A DNA stretch of 20,062 nt from an uncultured Pseudomonadota bacterium (GCA_946480245.1 CAMLIZ010000079.1:1-20062), one strand, 5' to 3'; numbered from the stretch's first letter, positions 1-10,070 are shown. Notes: generated by a model not told the origin, from the letters alone. Translations and numbers: made by a program.

Positions 1-100
1 CCCGGAAGTAGCCCGTGTAGTCGAGCGCCTGGGCTGCGCTGCAGGCCAGCAGCGCGGCGATCGCCAGCGGCGCCAGCGCGAGGCGGGACGAGGATTTCAT
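1..100 (-). CDS. N-terminus of an outer-membrane porin, probably carbohydrate porin (partial)
   Basis: Only the first 33 codons are present; the gene runs off the left edge. The start ATG (98-100 on the complement) follows a good Shine-Dalgarno, AGGAG at about 109-113. The peptide has a basic N-terminus (MKSSSR), a hydrophobic core and an Ala-Gln-Ala signal peptidase I site before a mature start LDYTGYFR. That mature start resembles LamB/OprB-type carbohydrate porins, whose first beta strand typically reads like 'GYxRSG'. A Leu-Leu-Ala-Cys stretch at residues 17-20 could be read as a weak lipobox, but the AQA site is better placed. The gene is downstream of, and on the same strand as, the two-component pair at 238-2376, so it is a likely target. 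The exported protein is well supported; the porin family rests on a few residues. Confidence 0.55.
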   Translation of the reverse strand, partial: MKSSSRLALAPLAIAALLACSAAQALDYTGYFR

Positions 101-170
101 CGGTGAGTCTCCTGTTGATGCGTCAAATTGGGGTTCGACGAACGTTCATCTTTTGTGCATGCGGCGCGAA

Positions 171-189
171 TATTAATGAAACATTAATA
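171..189. promoter_or_regulatory. Inverted repeat in the porin upstream region (candidate operator)
   Basis: TATTAATG-AAA-CATTAATA is a perfect 8-bp inverted repeat with a 3-nt centre, in an AT-rich island (about 165-205) within GC-rich DNA. A further TTCATTA at 195-201 repeats the half-site. It lies about 70 bp upstream of the porin start and just after the sensor kinase gene, so it could be an operator for the adjacent response regulator or part of the porin promoter. The binding protein is inferred only from position. Confidence 0.4.
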
Positions 190-237
190 CGCGCTTCATT
201 AGGGATTACGCCAAGATGAACAGAAAACAACAGGCTC

Positions 238-1677
238 TCAACGGGCCAGCGGCAGGTCGATGCGCACGCTCAGGCCCTGCGGCTTGACCGACGCGAGCTT
301 CACGCGGCCGCCGTGCCGCTCCACGATCTCCTTCACGATGGCCAGCCCCAGGCCGCAGCCGCTGCCCTCGTGCGTGGCGCGGAAGAAGCGCTCGAACACC
401 GCCTGGTGCAGGTCCTCGCGCAGGCCGGGCCCGTTGTCGGTGACCTCCACCCAGGCCGTGCCCTCGGCGCGGCCCACCTGCACGGTGACCACCGCGCCGC
501 GGCCGGCATAGCGCAGCGCGTTGTCGATCACGTTGACCAGGGCTTCGCGCAGCAGCAGCGCGATGCCGGTCACCTCGATCGGCGTGGCGGGCGCGTCGTC
601 GCCACCGGGGCCGCCGTAGCCGAGGTCCACGCCGGCCTGCAACGCACGCGGCACCAGCTGTGCGGTGACTTCGCAGGCCAGCTGCACCAGGTCGACCCGC
701 GTGCGCGGCTGGCGCTCCGCCGATTCCGGCTCCGCACGCGCCAGCGCCAGCAGCTGGTTCACGAGGTGCGCGCTGCGGGTGGCGCTTTCGTGCACCCGCT
801 GCAGGCGGGCGCGCTGTGCCGGTTCGCCGGCTTCCTTCAGCGCCAGCTCGGTCTGGCTCTTCAGGCCGGCCAGCGGTGTGCGCAGCTGGTGTGCCGCGTC
901 GCTGATGAAGCGGCGCTGCGCGGCCACGCTCTGCTGCACCGCGCCCAGCAAGTCGTTGATGGCCTGCGCCAGCGCGCGCACCTCCTCCGGCGCGGCGGCC
1001 AGCTCGATCGGCGCCAGGTCGTTGGCTGCGCGGCCTTCCACCAGGCGGCGCAGGCGGGTCAGCGGCGCCAGGCCCGCGCGCACGCCGGCCCACACGATCA
1101 TCGTCATCAGCGCGATCAGCGCCGACAGCGGCAGCACGGTGTCGTGCAGGATGCTGGCGGCCAGCTCGTCGCGGCTGGCGCGGCTGCGGGCGATCTGCAC
1201 CAGCATCAGCTGCCGCTCGTCCGGCTCGCCGTAGGCGATGTACAGCGCCGCAATGCGGATCGGCACGCCGGCCATCATGCCGTCGTAGAAGTACGGGTCT
1301 TCCAGGCGCGGATGCTCGATCGGCGGGGGCGCGGGCAGCGTGCGGCTGCCAAGGATGAACTTGCCCGGCGGCGTGCTCACCATGTAGTACACGCGGTCCT
1401 TGGGGTCGGCCTCGATGATGTCCTGCGCCGCACGCGGAAAGTCGATCAGCAGGCCGTTGCCCACCGGCTTGACCTGACGCGCGAGCGAGCGGCTGGCCTG
1501 CGACAGGCTGGCGTCGATGGCGCGATTGGCATAGCGCGCGGCCACGTTGTAGGTGACGAAGGCCGCCGCCACCCACAGCACCAGCTGCGGCAGCAGCAGC
1601 CACAACAGCAGCTGGCGGTGCAGCGATCCGCGGCCGGCGATGGTGGCGGCCGCGCGATGGATGGCCGGATGCGGCAT
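238..1677 (-). CDS. Two-component sensor histidine kinase, TctE-like
   Basis: A 479-residue inner-membrane histidine kinase. TM1 is about residues 22-44, followed by a periplasmic sensor of about 135 residues (2CSK_N-like, as in TctE kinases for tricarboxylates and related sensors) and TM2 at about 179-199. A HAMP-like linker leads to the H-box SDAAHQLRTPLAG with phospho-acceptor His263. The catalytic domain shows an N-box (NVIDNALRYA, about 382-391), G1 (DNGPGL, 414-419) and G2 (GCGLGLAI, 440-447). All catalytic motifs look intact. The ATG directly follows the TGA of the response regulator gene, indicating a translationally coupled operon. The cognate regulator is therefore the 1678-2376 product, and the porin gene downstream is a plausible target. 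The ligand cannot be read from the sequence; an organic acid is a guess from the TctE resemblance. Confidence 0.9.
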   Translation of the reverse strand: MPHPAIHRAAATIAGRGSLHRQLLLWLLLPQLVLWVAAAFVTYNVAARYANRAIDASLSQASRSLARQVKPVGNGLLIDFPRAAQDIIEADPKDRVYYMVSTPPGKFILGSRTLPAPPPIEHPRLEDPYFYDGMMAGVPIRIAALYIAYGEPDERQLMLVQIARSRASRDELAASILHDTVLPLSALIALMTMIVWAGVRAGLAPLTRLRRLVEGRAANDLAPIELAAAPEEVRALAQAINDLLGAVQQSVAAQRRFISDAAHQLRTPLAGLKSQTELALKEAGEPAQRARLQRVHESATRSAHLVNQLLALARAEPESAERQPRTRVDLVQLACEVTAQLVPRALQAGVDLGYGGPGGDDAPATPIEVTGIALLLREALVNVIDNALRYAGRGAVVTVQVGRAEGTAWVEVTDNGPGLREDLHQAVFERFFRATHEGSGCGLGLAIVKEIVERHGGRVKLASVKPQGLSVRIDLPLAR

Positions 1678-2376
1678 TCAGCGCGCGGGCGCGTCGGCCT
1701 CGAGCAGGTAGCCCAGGCCGCGCACCGTGCGGATCGACAGCCCCGAGCCTTCGAGCTTGCGGCGCAGGCGATGGATGTACACCTCCACGGTACCGCCGCC
1801 GCCGGCCGCCTCGGGCTTGGCGGCGTCGGCGCGGTCGGTGGACCAGGCGCGCTGGATCTGGTCCTTCGTGACCACGCGGTTGCGCTGCGCGAGCAGCAGG
1901 TCCAGCAGCAGCCATTCACGTGGCGACAGGTCCAGCATCTGGCCATCGATGCTGGCGCGGCGTGCGTCGCGCTCGAAGTGCAGGCGGCCCATCTCCGGGT
2001 CGCTGGCCGGTGCCGCGCGGGTGCGGCGCAACAGCGCGCGCATGCGCGCCTCCAACTCGGGGAAGTCGAATGGCTTGGTGAGGTAGTCGTCGGCGCCGGC
2101 ATTGAGGCCGGCCACGCGGTCGTCCAGCCCGTCGAGTGCGGTGAGCACGAGCATCGGCAGTTCGGGCTTGCTCTGGCGCACGTGCTTGAGCACCGTGAGC
2201 CCGTCGAGCATCGGCAGGCCGATGTCGATGATCGCGGCGTCATACGGCTGCTTCATCAGCAGGTATTCGGCCACCGGGCCGTTGGGTGCGTGCTCCACCT
2301 TGTAGCCAGCCTCGCCAAGCTGCGTGATCAGCGCATCGGACAGCAGGGGGTCGTCTTCGGCCAGCAAGATGTTCAT
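1678..2376 (-). CDS. OmpR/PhoB-family response regulator, TctD-like
   Basis: A 232-residue DNA-binding regulator with an N-terminal receiver: acidic pair Asp8/Asp9, phosphorylation site Asp51 in IIDIGLPMLDG, Thr79 and Lys101 (TKPF). The C-terminal winged helix (about 128-228) ends in the typical IHRLRRKLEG...IRTVRGLGYLL. The open frame continues far upstream, but MNILLAEDDP is the canonical receiver start and its ATG is at 2374-2376; the Shine-Dalgarno is weak (AAGAAAG-like). A low-complexity insert of about ten residues (around 183-195, including four glycines) separates the two halves of the winged helix. It precedes the kinase gene with no gap and is divergent from tex. Role: phosphorylated by the adjacent kinase, probably controlling the porin and/or its own operon. 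Confidence 0.9.
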   Translation of the reverse strand: MNILLAEDDPLLSDALITQLGEAGYKVEHAPNGPVAEYLLMKQPYDAAIIDIGLPMLDGLTVLKHVRQSKPELPMLVLTALDGLDDRVAGLNAGADDYLTKPFDFPELEARMRALLRRTRAAPASDPEMGRLHFERDARRASIDGQMLDLSPREWLLLDLLLAQRNRVVTKDQIQRAWSTDRADAAKPEAAGGGGTVEVYIHRLRRKLEGSGLSIRTVRGLGYLLEADAPAR

Positions 2377-2502
2377 GGCCGTTAGCTTATCTTTCTTAAT
2401 GCCAAGTTCACGTTGGCTTCGCGCCACCCAGCGCGAGTGAAAACCCGAGGGGAGCCCTATGGCACACTGCGCGCCTTCGAAATTGGCTGTGCTTCGAATC
2501 CC

Positions 2503-4842
<2,340 letters not shown>

Positions 4843-4851
4843 CCAGCGCGA

Positions 4852-5004
4852 TCAGCCGGCGTGCTGAACGCTGCAGGCCTGCGCCAGTTGCACCGGCGAG
4901 CCCGGCTTGCTGGCCATGCTGCTGACACCGAGCAGCAGGGTGAAGGTGATGGCCAACGCAGCGGCGAAGGAAGCGAGGCGGGTGGCGGTGGTCGAGATGA
5001 TCAT
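4852..5004 (-). CDS. Small exported or membrane peptide, 50 aa, unknown function
   Basis: ATG at 5002-5004 with GGAG about 9 nt upstream opens a 50-codon frame starting MIISTTATRLASFAAA. It has one hydrophobic segment (about residues 9-28) and a short polar C-terminus ending QACSVQHAG. This looks like a signal peptide with a tiny mature part, or a single-pass membrane peptide. Similar tiny proteins of the pattern 'short basic start, Ala/Leu helix, short tail' are common as hypothetical proteins in Burkholderiales. Its stop is 9 nt from the convergent stop of tex, and the methionine synthase gene lies 145 bp upstream on the same strand. I assign no function. Confidence 0.55.
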   Translation of the reverse strand: MIISTTATRLASFAAALAITFTLLLGVSSMASKPGSPVQLAQACSVQHAG

Positions 5005-5149
5005 GGCGTGCTCCGAAGGTGAGGGGGAGAGTCAGCGAAACGTTTGCGTTGGCTGAACTATCGGCCTCGATCCCTGGCGCCGAAAGCGCGTTGCGACGGG
5101 CTGCGCCAAGCGCGCGACAAAGTGCAATGCGCGCGGATGCGCGGCCAGT

Positions 5150-6175
5150 TCAGCCGCCCGCGTAGCGCTGTCGCGCCAGCGCCGCCCCTTGAGCCAGCGC
5201 CTGCAGCTTGGCCTCCGCCACCGCACGGCTGATCGGCGCCAAGCCGCAATTGGTGCAGGCGATCAGGCGCTGTGGCGGCACGTAGCGCAGCGCCACGCCG
5301 ATCGTGTCGGCCACCTCCTCAGGTGTTTCCACCTGCTCGGAGGCGACGTCGATCACGCCCACCATCACGTCCTTGCCGTCGAGCAGCGCCATCAGCTCCG
5401 GTGGCACGTGCGAGTGGATGCACTCCAGGCTCACCTGGTCGATGCGGCTCTTGGCCAGCGCCGGGAACACCTTCTCGTACTGGCGCCACTGGTCGCCCAG
5501 CGTCTTCTTCCACTCGATGTTGGCGGTGATGCCGTAGCCGTAGCAGATGTGCACGGCCGTCTTGCAGCGCAAGCCTTCGGCGGCGCGCTCCAGCGCCTTC
5601 ACGCCCCAGTCGGCCGCTTCGTCGAGGTACACGTTGAACGCCGGCTCGTCGAACTGCACCACGTCCACCCCATCGGCTTCCAGTGCCCGTGCCTCCTGGT
5701 TCAGCAGCTCGGCGAAGGCGAAGGCCAGCTTCACGCGGTCGCCATAGTGGCGGTCCGCCACCGTGTCGACGATGGTCATGGGGCCGGGCAGCGTGAACTT
5801 GATGCGCTTGCGCGTGTGTGCGCGCAGCAGCCGCGCCTCCGCTTCGTGCACGCGGCCGGTCAGGCGCAGCGGCGCCACCACCTGCGGCACCATGGCCTTG
5901 TAGCGGTCGTTGCGGATGCCCATCTCGACCTTGTGCTCGAAGTCGATGCCGGCCACCTTCTCGAGGAAGCCGTGCACAAAGTGCTGGCGGCTCTGTTCGC
6001 CGTCGCCGATCACGTCGAGCCCTGCGTCCTCCTGCTCCTTGATCCACAGCAGCGTGGCGTCGAGCTTGGCCTGCGCCAGCGCCGGGCCTTCGGCCTTCCA
6101 CTGCGGCCACAGCTTCTCGGTTTCGGCCAGCCAGGCAGGCTTGGGCAGGCTGCCGGCGATGGTGGTGTCGAACAT
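5150..6175 (-). CDS. Short MetE-type methionine synthase (catalytic domain only)
   Basis: A 341-residue protein corresponding to the C-terminal, zinc-containing half of cobalamin-independent methionine synthase; full MetE is about 750 residues. It starts MFDTTIAGSLPKPAWLAE (ATG at 6173-6175, AAAGG upstream); a longer frame to 6211 has no better start. The zinc ligands expected from MetE are present: His209-x-Cys211 (AVHICYG), Glu251 (LECIHSH) and Cys310 (CTNCGLAP). LPGPMTI and QFDEPAF also match the fold. The N-terminal folate-binding-like half is missing, as in the 'core MetE' families that use a methyl donor other than methyl-folate, some of which work with a separate DUF1852-type partner. 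No partner gene is in this window. Expected product: methionine from homocysteine; the methyl donor is unknown. Confidence 0.85.
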   Translation of the reverse strand: MFDTTIAGSLPKPAWLAETEKLWPQWKAEGPALAQAKLDATLLWIKEQEDAGLDVIGDGEQSRQHFVHGFLEKVAGIDFEHKVEMGIRNDRYKAMVPQVVAPLRLTGRVHEAEARLLRAHTRKRIKFTLPGPMTIVDTVADRHYGDRVKLAFAFAELLNQEARALEADGVDVVQFDEPAFNVYLDEAADWGVKALERAAEGLRCKTAVHICYGYGITANIEWKKTLGDQWRQYEKVFPALAKSRIDQVSLECIHSHVPPELMALLDGKDVMVGVIDVASEQVETPEEVADTIGVALRYVPPQRLIACTNCGLAPISRAVAEAKLQALAQGAALARQRYAGG

Positions 6176-6225
6176 GGTGGGCCTTTCAGGTGGCTGCGGG
6201 CGGATGAACACGATGATCCGCCGGC

Positions 6226-6245
6226 CGGGCGCGCCGGTGCGCCCG
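6226..6245. other. GC-rich hairpin between livF and the methionine synthase gene
   Basis: CGGGCGC-GCCGGT-GCGCCCG is a perfect 7-bp stem with a 6-nt loop, located 36 bp after the livF stop. No T-run follows on either strand, so it is not a canonical intrinsic terminator. It may affect mRNA ends or read-through from the liv operon into the downstream gene. Confidence 0.25.
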
Positions 6246-6280
6246 ATGCAGCTATCGTTTTCCCGCAGCGGCCGAACACC

Positions 6281-7039
6281 TCAGATCGCGAGGTACTGCT
6301 GCCGCAGTTCGGCGTTGTCGATGACCTCGCGCGCCGTGCCGTCGAACACGATCTCGCCCATGTCGAGGATCAGCGCACGGTCTGACAGGTGCAGCGCCGC
6401 GATGGCGTTCTGCTCCACGATGATGGTGGTGAAGCCGAGCTGCTTGATCTCCTCGAGGATCTTCTCGATCTCGTGCACGATCACCGGCGCCAGCCCTTCG
6501 TAAGGCTCGTCGAGCAGCAGCAGCTTCACGTCGCGTGCCAGCGCGCGCGCCACGGCCAGCATCTGCTGCTCGCCGCCGCTCATCGTCACGGCCTCCTGCC
6601 GGCGCCGCTCGGCCAGGCGCGGAAAGTGGTCGTAGATGCGCTCCAGCGTCCAGCCCACGGGCTTTTCGATCTGCGCCAGCTGCAGGTTCTCTTCCACCGT
6701 GAGGCCGGGGATGATGCGGCGGTCCTCCGGCACCAGGCCCACGCCGCAGCGCGCCGCCTGGTACGCGCTCATGGCGTGCAGTGGCTGGCCGCGCAGCCAG
6801 ATCTCGCCTTGCTTGAGCTGCGGGTCGTCGAGCCGCGCAATGGTGCGCAAGGTGCTCGTCTTGCCGGCGCCGTTGCGGCCCAGCAGCGCCACGATCTCGC
6901 CTTCGCGCACCTCGAAGCCCACGCCTTGCACGACGTAGCTCTCCCCGTAATAGGCGTGCAGGTTGCGGCAGGCGAAGTAGGGCGTGTTCGCGGTGGCGCG
7001 CACGGCATCCGCGGGGGCTGCAATGGTGGCGGTACTCAC
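6281..7039 (-). CDS. livF: Branched-chain amino acid/amide-type ABC transporter ATPase LivF
   Basis: A 252-residue cytoplasmic ATPase of the HAAT family. Walker A is GRNGAGKT (54-61), the signature SGGEQ (154-158, preceded by Met153) and Walker B LLLLDEPYEGLAP (173 onward), followed by IIVEQN, where the LivF family usually has Gln/Asn rather than the H-loop histidine. The start is GTG at 7037-7039 with a strong GGGGGGAG upstream. It overlaps the livG stop in a GTGA arrangement, so translation is coupled. The N-terminus has about 18 extra residues (STATIAAPADAV...) before the usual LivF start. It pairs with LivG to drive the LivH/LivM permease. Confidence 0.92.
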   Translation of the reverse strand: MSTATIAAPADAVRATANTPYFACRNLHAYYGESYVVQGVGFEVREGEIVALLGRNGAGKTSTLRTIARLDDPQLKQGEIWLRGQPLHAMSAYQAARCGVGLVPEDRRIIPGLTVEENLQLAQIEKPVGWTLERIYDHFPRLAERRRQEAVTMSGGEQQMLAVARALARDVKLLLLDEPYEGLAPVIVHEIEKILEEIKQLGFTTIIVEQNAIAALHLSDRALILDMGEIVFDGTAREVIDNAELRQQYLAI

Positions 7040-7791
7040 AGGTGGGCTCCCCCCAGATACGCTTCCTGCACGCGCGGGTCGCCCTTGATCTCGTCGGGGT
7101 GGCCCTCGGCGATCACGGTGCCCTGCGCCATCACGCTGATGCGGCTGGCCAGCGAGAACACCACGTGCATGTCGTGCTCGATGATGATCTTGGTGACCTT
7201 GCCGTCGCCGATGCGTTGCAGCAGGTCGATGGTGTTGTTGGTGTCGGCGCGCGACATGCCGGCGGTGGGCTCGTCCAGCAGCAGCAGCTTCGGATCCTGC
7301 GCCAGGCACATCGCCAGCTCGAGTCGGCGCTTGTCGCCACGGCTGAGGTGCTGGGCCTCGGTGTGGCGCTTGCCGGCCAGCCCCAGGTCGGCCAGCATGT
7401 GCTCGGCGCGCTCGCGTACCTCGGCCTGCGCATCGGTGCGCGGCCAGGCGTTGACGCGGAACGCGCCGTCGCGACGGGCAAGCGTTGGGATCAGCACGTT
7501 GTCCAGCAGGCTCAGCTCGCCGAAGATCTCGGGCGTCTGGAACACACGCACCACGCCCACCTGGTTGATCTCGTGCGGCTGCAGGCCCACCAGCGAGCGG
7601 CCGTCGAAGGTGACCGAGCCGGTGTCGGGCTTCAGCCGCCCGACGAAGCAGTTGAGGAGCGTGGACTTGCCGGCGCCGTTGGGGCCGATGATGGCGTGCA
7701 CGCTGCCGCGCTCTACCGCCAGGTTCACGTCGTTGAGTGCTCGCAGGCCGGCGAAGCTCTTGCTCACGGCCTTGACATGGAGGATGGACAT
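7036..7791 (-). CDS. livG: Branched-chain amino acid/amide-type ABC transporter ATPase LivG
   Basis: A 251-residue ATPase, start MSILHVKAVSKSFAGLRAL, with Walker A GPNGAGKST (36-44), Q-loop region VFQTPEIFGEL, Walker B KLLLLDEPTAGM (168 onward) and H-loop His206 in IIIEHD. The ABC signature is unusual: LSRGDKRRLELA (149-160) in place of LSGGQ or the commoner LivG form with Tyr-Gly. The second glycine, Lys/Arg and LE positions are kept, so it is probably active. It starts 18 nt after the livM stop and its own stop overlaps the livF GTG. It is part of the five-gene importer at 6281-11405. Confidence 0.92.
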   Translation of the reverse strand: MSILHVKAVSKSFAGLRALNDVNLAVERGSVHAIIGPNGAGKSTLLNCFVGRLKPDTGSVTFDGRSLVGLQPHEINQVGVVRVFQTPEIFGELSLLDNVLIPTLARRDGAFRVNAWPRTDAQAEVRERAEHMLADLGLAGKRHTEAQHLSRGDKRRLELAMCLAQDPKLLLLDEPTAGMSRADTNNTIDLLQRIGDGKVTKIIIEHDMHVVFSLASRISVMAQGTVIAEGHPDEIKGDPRVQEAYLGGAHL

Positions 7792-7809
7792 GCGGCGTCG
7801 CTTCTTGAG

Positions 7810-8961
7810 TCAGGCACTGGCCGAGGGCTGGATCACCGACTCGCGTGCCGGCGGGTGCGGCCGCTTGCGTTTCACGCGCATCCAGATGCGGTGGATGCCT
7901 TCCATCACGCCCCCGGGCAGGAAGATGACGAGCACCATGAACAGCACGCCCAGCGTGAGCTGCCAGCCCTGGCCGACGAAGAGGCCGGCCACCGCGACCA
8001 CCGGCTTCTCGATCATGTCGGGCAGGAAGCCGAAGAAGCCGTGCAGCGTCTGCGCGTTGAACGACGAGAAGATGTTCTCGAAGTACTTGATGATGGCGGC
8101 GCCCAGCACCGGCCCGAGCAGCGTGCCGGCGCCGCCGAGGATGGTCATCAGCACCACCTCGCCGCTGGCCGTCCATTGCATGCGCTCGGCGCCCGCCAGA
8201 GGGTCGGTCACGGCCAGCAAGCTGCCAGCCAGACCCGCGAAACAACCGCTGATCACGAACGCGGCGAGTGCATAGGGACGGGTGTGCACGCCGGTGTACT
8301 TGAGGCGGTTCTGATTGCTCTTCACCGCCTTCAGCATCAGGCCGAACGGCGAGCGCGTGATGCGCATCGCCACGTAGAAGCTCAGGATCAGCAGCACGGC
8401 GCAGAAGTAGAAGCCGCCATAGCCGATCATCGGCACGCCGAAGAGGCTAGGCACGCCGATTCCGGGCGCCGCGTTGCCGAACAGGTGGTCAAGCACGCGC
8501 GGATCGTTGCGTGCCAGCTGCAGGCCCGTCTCGCCGTTGGTGATGGGCGTGAGCACGGAGTACGCCATGTTGTAGCTCATCTGCGCGAATGCCAGCGTAA
8601 GGATCGAGAAGTAGATGCCCGAGCGCCGCAGGCTCACATAGCCGATGGCCAGCGCGAACAGGCCCGCCGTCACCACGCCCAGCACCACGGCCACTGCCGC
8701 ATTCATGCTCAGCAGCTTGAAGCACCACACGGCGGTGTACGAGCCGACGCCGAGGAACGCCGCGTGGCCGAAGCTGAGGTAGCCGGTGAGGCCGAACAGC
8801 ACGTTGAATCCGATGGCGAAGATGCCGTAGATCGCAAACTTCTGCAGCAGGTCGGGGTAGGCCGCGCCGACCGGCTTGAGCCACAGCGGCATGGCCAGCA
8901 CCGCGATGGCGAACGCGATGAGGAGCAGGCGGTCGTGGCGCGGATCGGTGGTCTTGTGCAT
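7810..8961 (-). CDS. livM: ABC transporter permease LivM
   Basis: A 383-residue inner-membrane permease of the HAAT family with about ten hydrophobic segments. The diagnostic LivM stretch [20 protein letters not shown] is present near residues 53-72, and the cytoplasmic coupling region [16 protein letters not shown] near 277-292. The C-terminus is a basic tail ([10 protein letters not shown]) and a short polar end. The ATG at 8959-8961 directly follows the livH TGA, so the two permease subunits are translationally coupled. Together with LivH it forms the membrane channel; transported compounds may be branched-chain or other amino acids, amides or urea, and the sequence does not decide. Confidence 0.92.
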   Translation of the reverse strand: MHKTTDPRHDRLLLIAFAIAVLAMPLWLKPVGAAYPDLLQKFAIYGIFAIGFNVLFGLTGYLSFGHAAFLGVGSYTAVWCFKLLSMNAAVAVVLGVVTAGLFALAIGYVSLRRSGIYFSILTLAFAQMSYNMAYSVLTPITNGETGLQLARNDPRVLDHLFGNAAPGIGVPSLFGVPMIGYGGFYFCAVLLILSFYVAMRITRSPFGLMLKAVKSNQNRLKYTGVHTRPYALAAFVISGCFAGLAGSLLAVTDPLAGAERMQWTASGEVVLMTILGGAGTLLGPVLGAAIIKYFENIFSSFNAQTLHGFFGFLPDMIEKPVVAVAGLFVGQGWQLTLGVLFMVLVIFLPGGVMEGIHRIWMRVKRKRPHPPARESVIQPSASA

Positions 8962-9978
8962 TCAGTCCTCCATCACGCCCTTGCGGCCGAACAGCCCGCG
9001 CGGCCGCACCAGCAGCACCATCACGGCCACCAGGTAGATGATCACCTGGTCGATGCCCGGCACCAGGCGCTTGACCTCGTTCATCGACGCGAAGCTCTGC
9101 AGGATGCCGAGCAGGAAGCCAGCGGCCACCGCACCGGGCAGCGAGCCCATGCCGCCCACCACCACCACCACGAAAGACAGCACGAGGAAATCCATGCCCA
9201 TGTGGTAGTCGGGCGAGAGGATCGGTGTGTACATGGCACCTGCGATGCCGGCCACGATCACCGCAATGCCGAACACGATGGTGAAGCGGCGCTGGATGTT
9301 GATGCCCAGCAGGCCCACCGTCTCGCGGTCGCGCATGCCGGCGCGTACCACCATGCCGAAGGTGGTGAACTGCAGGAAGGCGAACACCGCGGCGATCACC
9401 AGCGCCGAGAAGCCGAAGTACACGAGGCGCCACCACGGGTACACCACCGAGTCGCCCAGCCCCAGCCACGCGCCCACGTTGGCGCTGCCGGCCACGATGG
9501 CCGGCGCGGGCGTGGGGATCGGGTTGGCGCCGAAATAGGCCTTCACGATCTCCTGCAGCACGATGGCCAGGCCGAAAGTCACGAGGATCTGGTCCGCATG
9601 GGCGCGCCGATAGAAATGGCGGATCAACCCGCGCTCCAGCAGCACGCCGAGCAACAGCATCAGCGGGATCGCCAGCAGCAGGCTGAGCGGCACGGCGTAG
9701 TCGATCAGCCTCAGCCCCGTATCGCCGAACCAGATCTTCAGGTAGGGCACGTCGGTGTAGCTGTCGAAGAAGGTGACCGTGGGATCCTTGATGTGCTTGG
9801 ACAGCGTGAGCAGCTTCTGCAGCGTCACCGCGCAGAAGGCCCCGAGCATGAACAGCGCGCCGTGCGCGAAGTTGACGACCCCCAGCGTGCCGAAGATGAG
9901 CGTGAGGCCGAGCGCGATGAGCGCATAGGCGCCACCCTTGTCGAGGCCGTTGAGCAGTTGCAGGACGATGGCATCCAT
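8962..9978 (-). CDS. livH: ABC transporter permease LivH
   Basis: A 338-residue membrane protein beginning MDAIVLQLLNGLDKGGAYAL and containing the LivH hallmark ALGLTLIFGTLGVVNFAHG. I choose ATG 9976-9978 because it matches the family N-terminus; an in-frame TTG at 10002 would add eight residues (MPFPLPHL). Neither has a strong Shine-Dalgarno. A region near residues 75-90 (TVTFFDSYTDVPYLKIW) forms an unusually long polar loop, as in several Burkholderiales LivH proteins. The conserved cytoplasmic GGMGSLPGAVAAGFLLG is present. It is the first permease gene after the binding protein and its hairpin. Confidence 0.9.
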   Translation of the reverse strand: MDAIVLQLLNGLDKGGAYALIALGLTLIFGTLGVVNFAHGALFMLGAFCAVTLQKLLTLSKHIKDPTVTFFDSYTDVPYLKIWFGDTGLRLIDYAVPLSLLLAIPLMLLLGVLLERGLIRHFYRRAHADQILVTFGLAIVLQEIVKAYFGANPIPTPAPAIVAGSANVGAWLGLGDSVVYPWWRLVYFGFSALVIAAVFAFLQFTTFGMVVRAGMRDRETVGLLGINIQRRFTIVFGIAVIVAGIAGAMYTPILSPDYHMGMDFLVLSFVVVVVGGMGSLPGAVAAGFLLGILQSFASMNEVKRLVPGIDQVIIYLVAVMVLLVRPRGLFGRKGVMED

Positions 9979-10015
9979 GAGGTGTGGCAGCGGAAACGGC
10001 AAAAGCCTGCGTGAC

Positions 10016-10052
10016 GGGCCCGGCCGCGCGTGGAGGCGCGCACGGCCGGCCC
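10016..10052 (-). other. Intercistronic GC-rich hairpin between binding-protein gene and livH
   Basis: In the 92-bp gap, GGGC (10016-10019), CGGCCG (10021-10026) and CGCG (10027-10030) pair with CGCG (10037-10040), CGGCCG (10043-10048) and GCCC (10049-10052), with a 6-nt loop and small bulges. That is about 14 G-C pairs with no T-tract. Hairpins after ABC binding-protein genes commonly stabilise the upstream mRNA or reduce read-through, giving an excess of binding protein over permease. That role is inferred here. Confidence 0.55.
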
Positions 10053-10070
10053 GCGTTTACGGCAGGAACA

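Noticed and set aside
313..2385. A 690-codon plus-strand open frame opposite the two-component genes
   Set aside because: His/Gln/Arg-rich shadow of the kinase and regulator genes, with no recognisable domain.
2401..2417. GCCAA-N7-TTGGC repeat between the response regulator and tex as an operator
   Set aside because: The arms are only 5 bp and no related copies are seen nearby; chance is likely in this composition.
6226..6245. Intrinsic terminator after livF
   Set aside because: The 7-bp stem is perfect, but no T-tract follows on either strand, so it is listed only as a hairpin.
7042..10014. A 990-codon open frame on the plus strand opposite livF-livH
   Set aside because: It is antisense to four intact transporter genes, its translation is a His/Gln/Arg/Ala-rich low-complexity mix with no domain, and such frames arise in GC-rich DNA because stop codons are rare opposite biased third positions.
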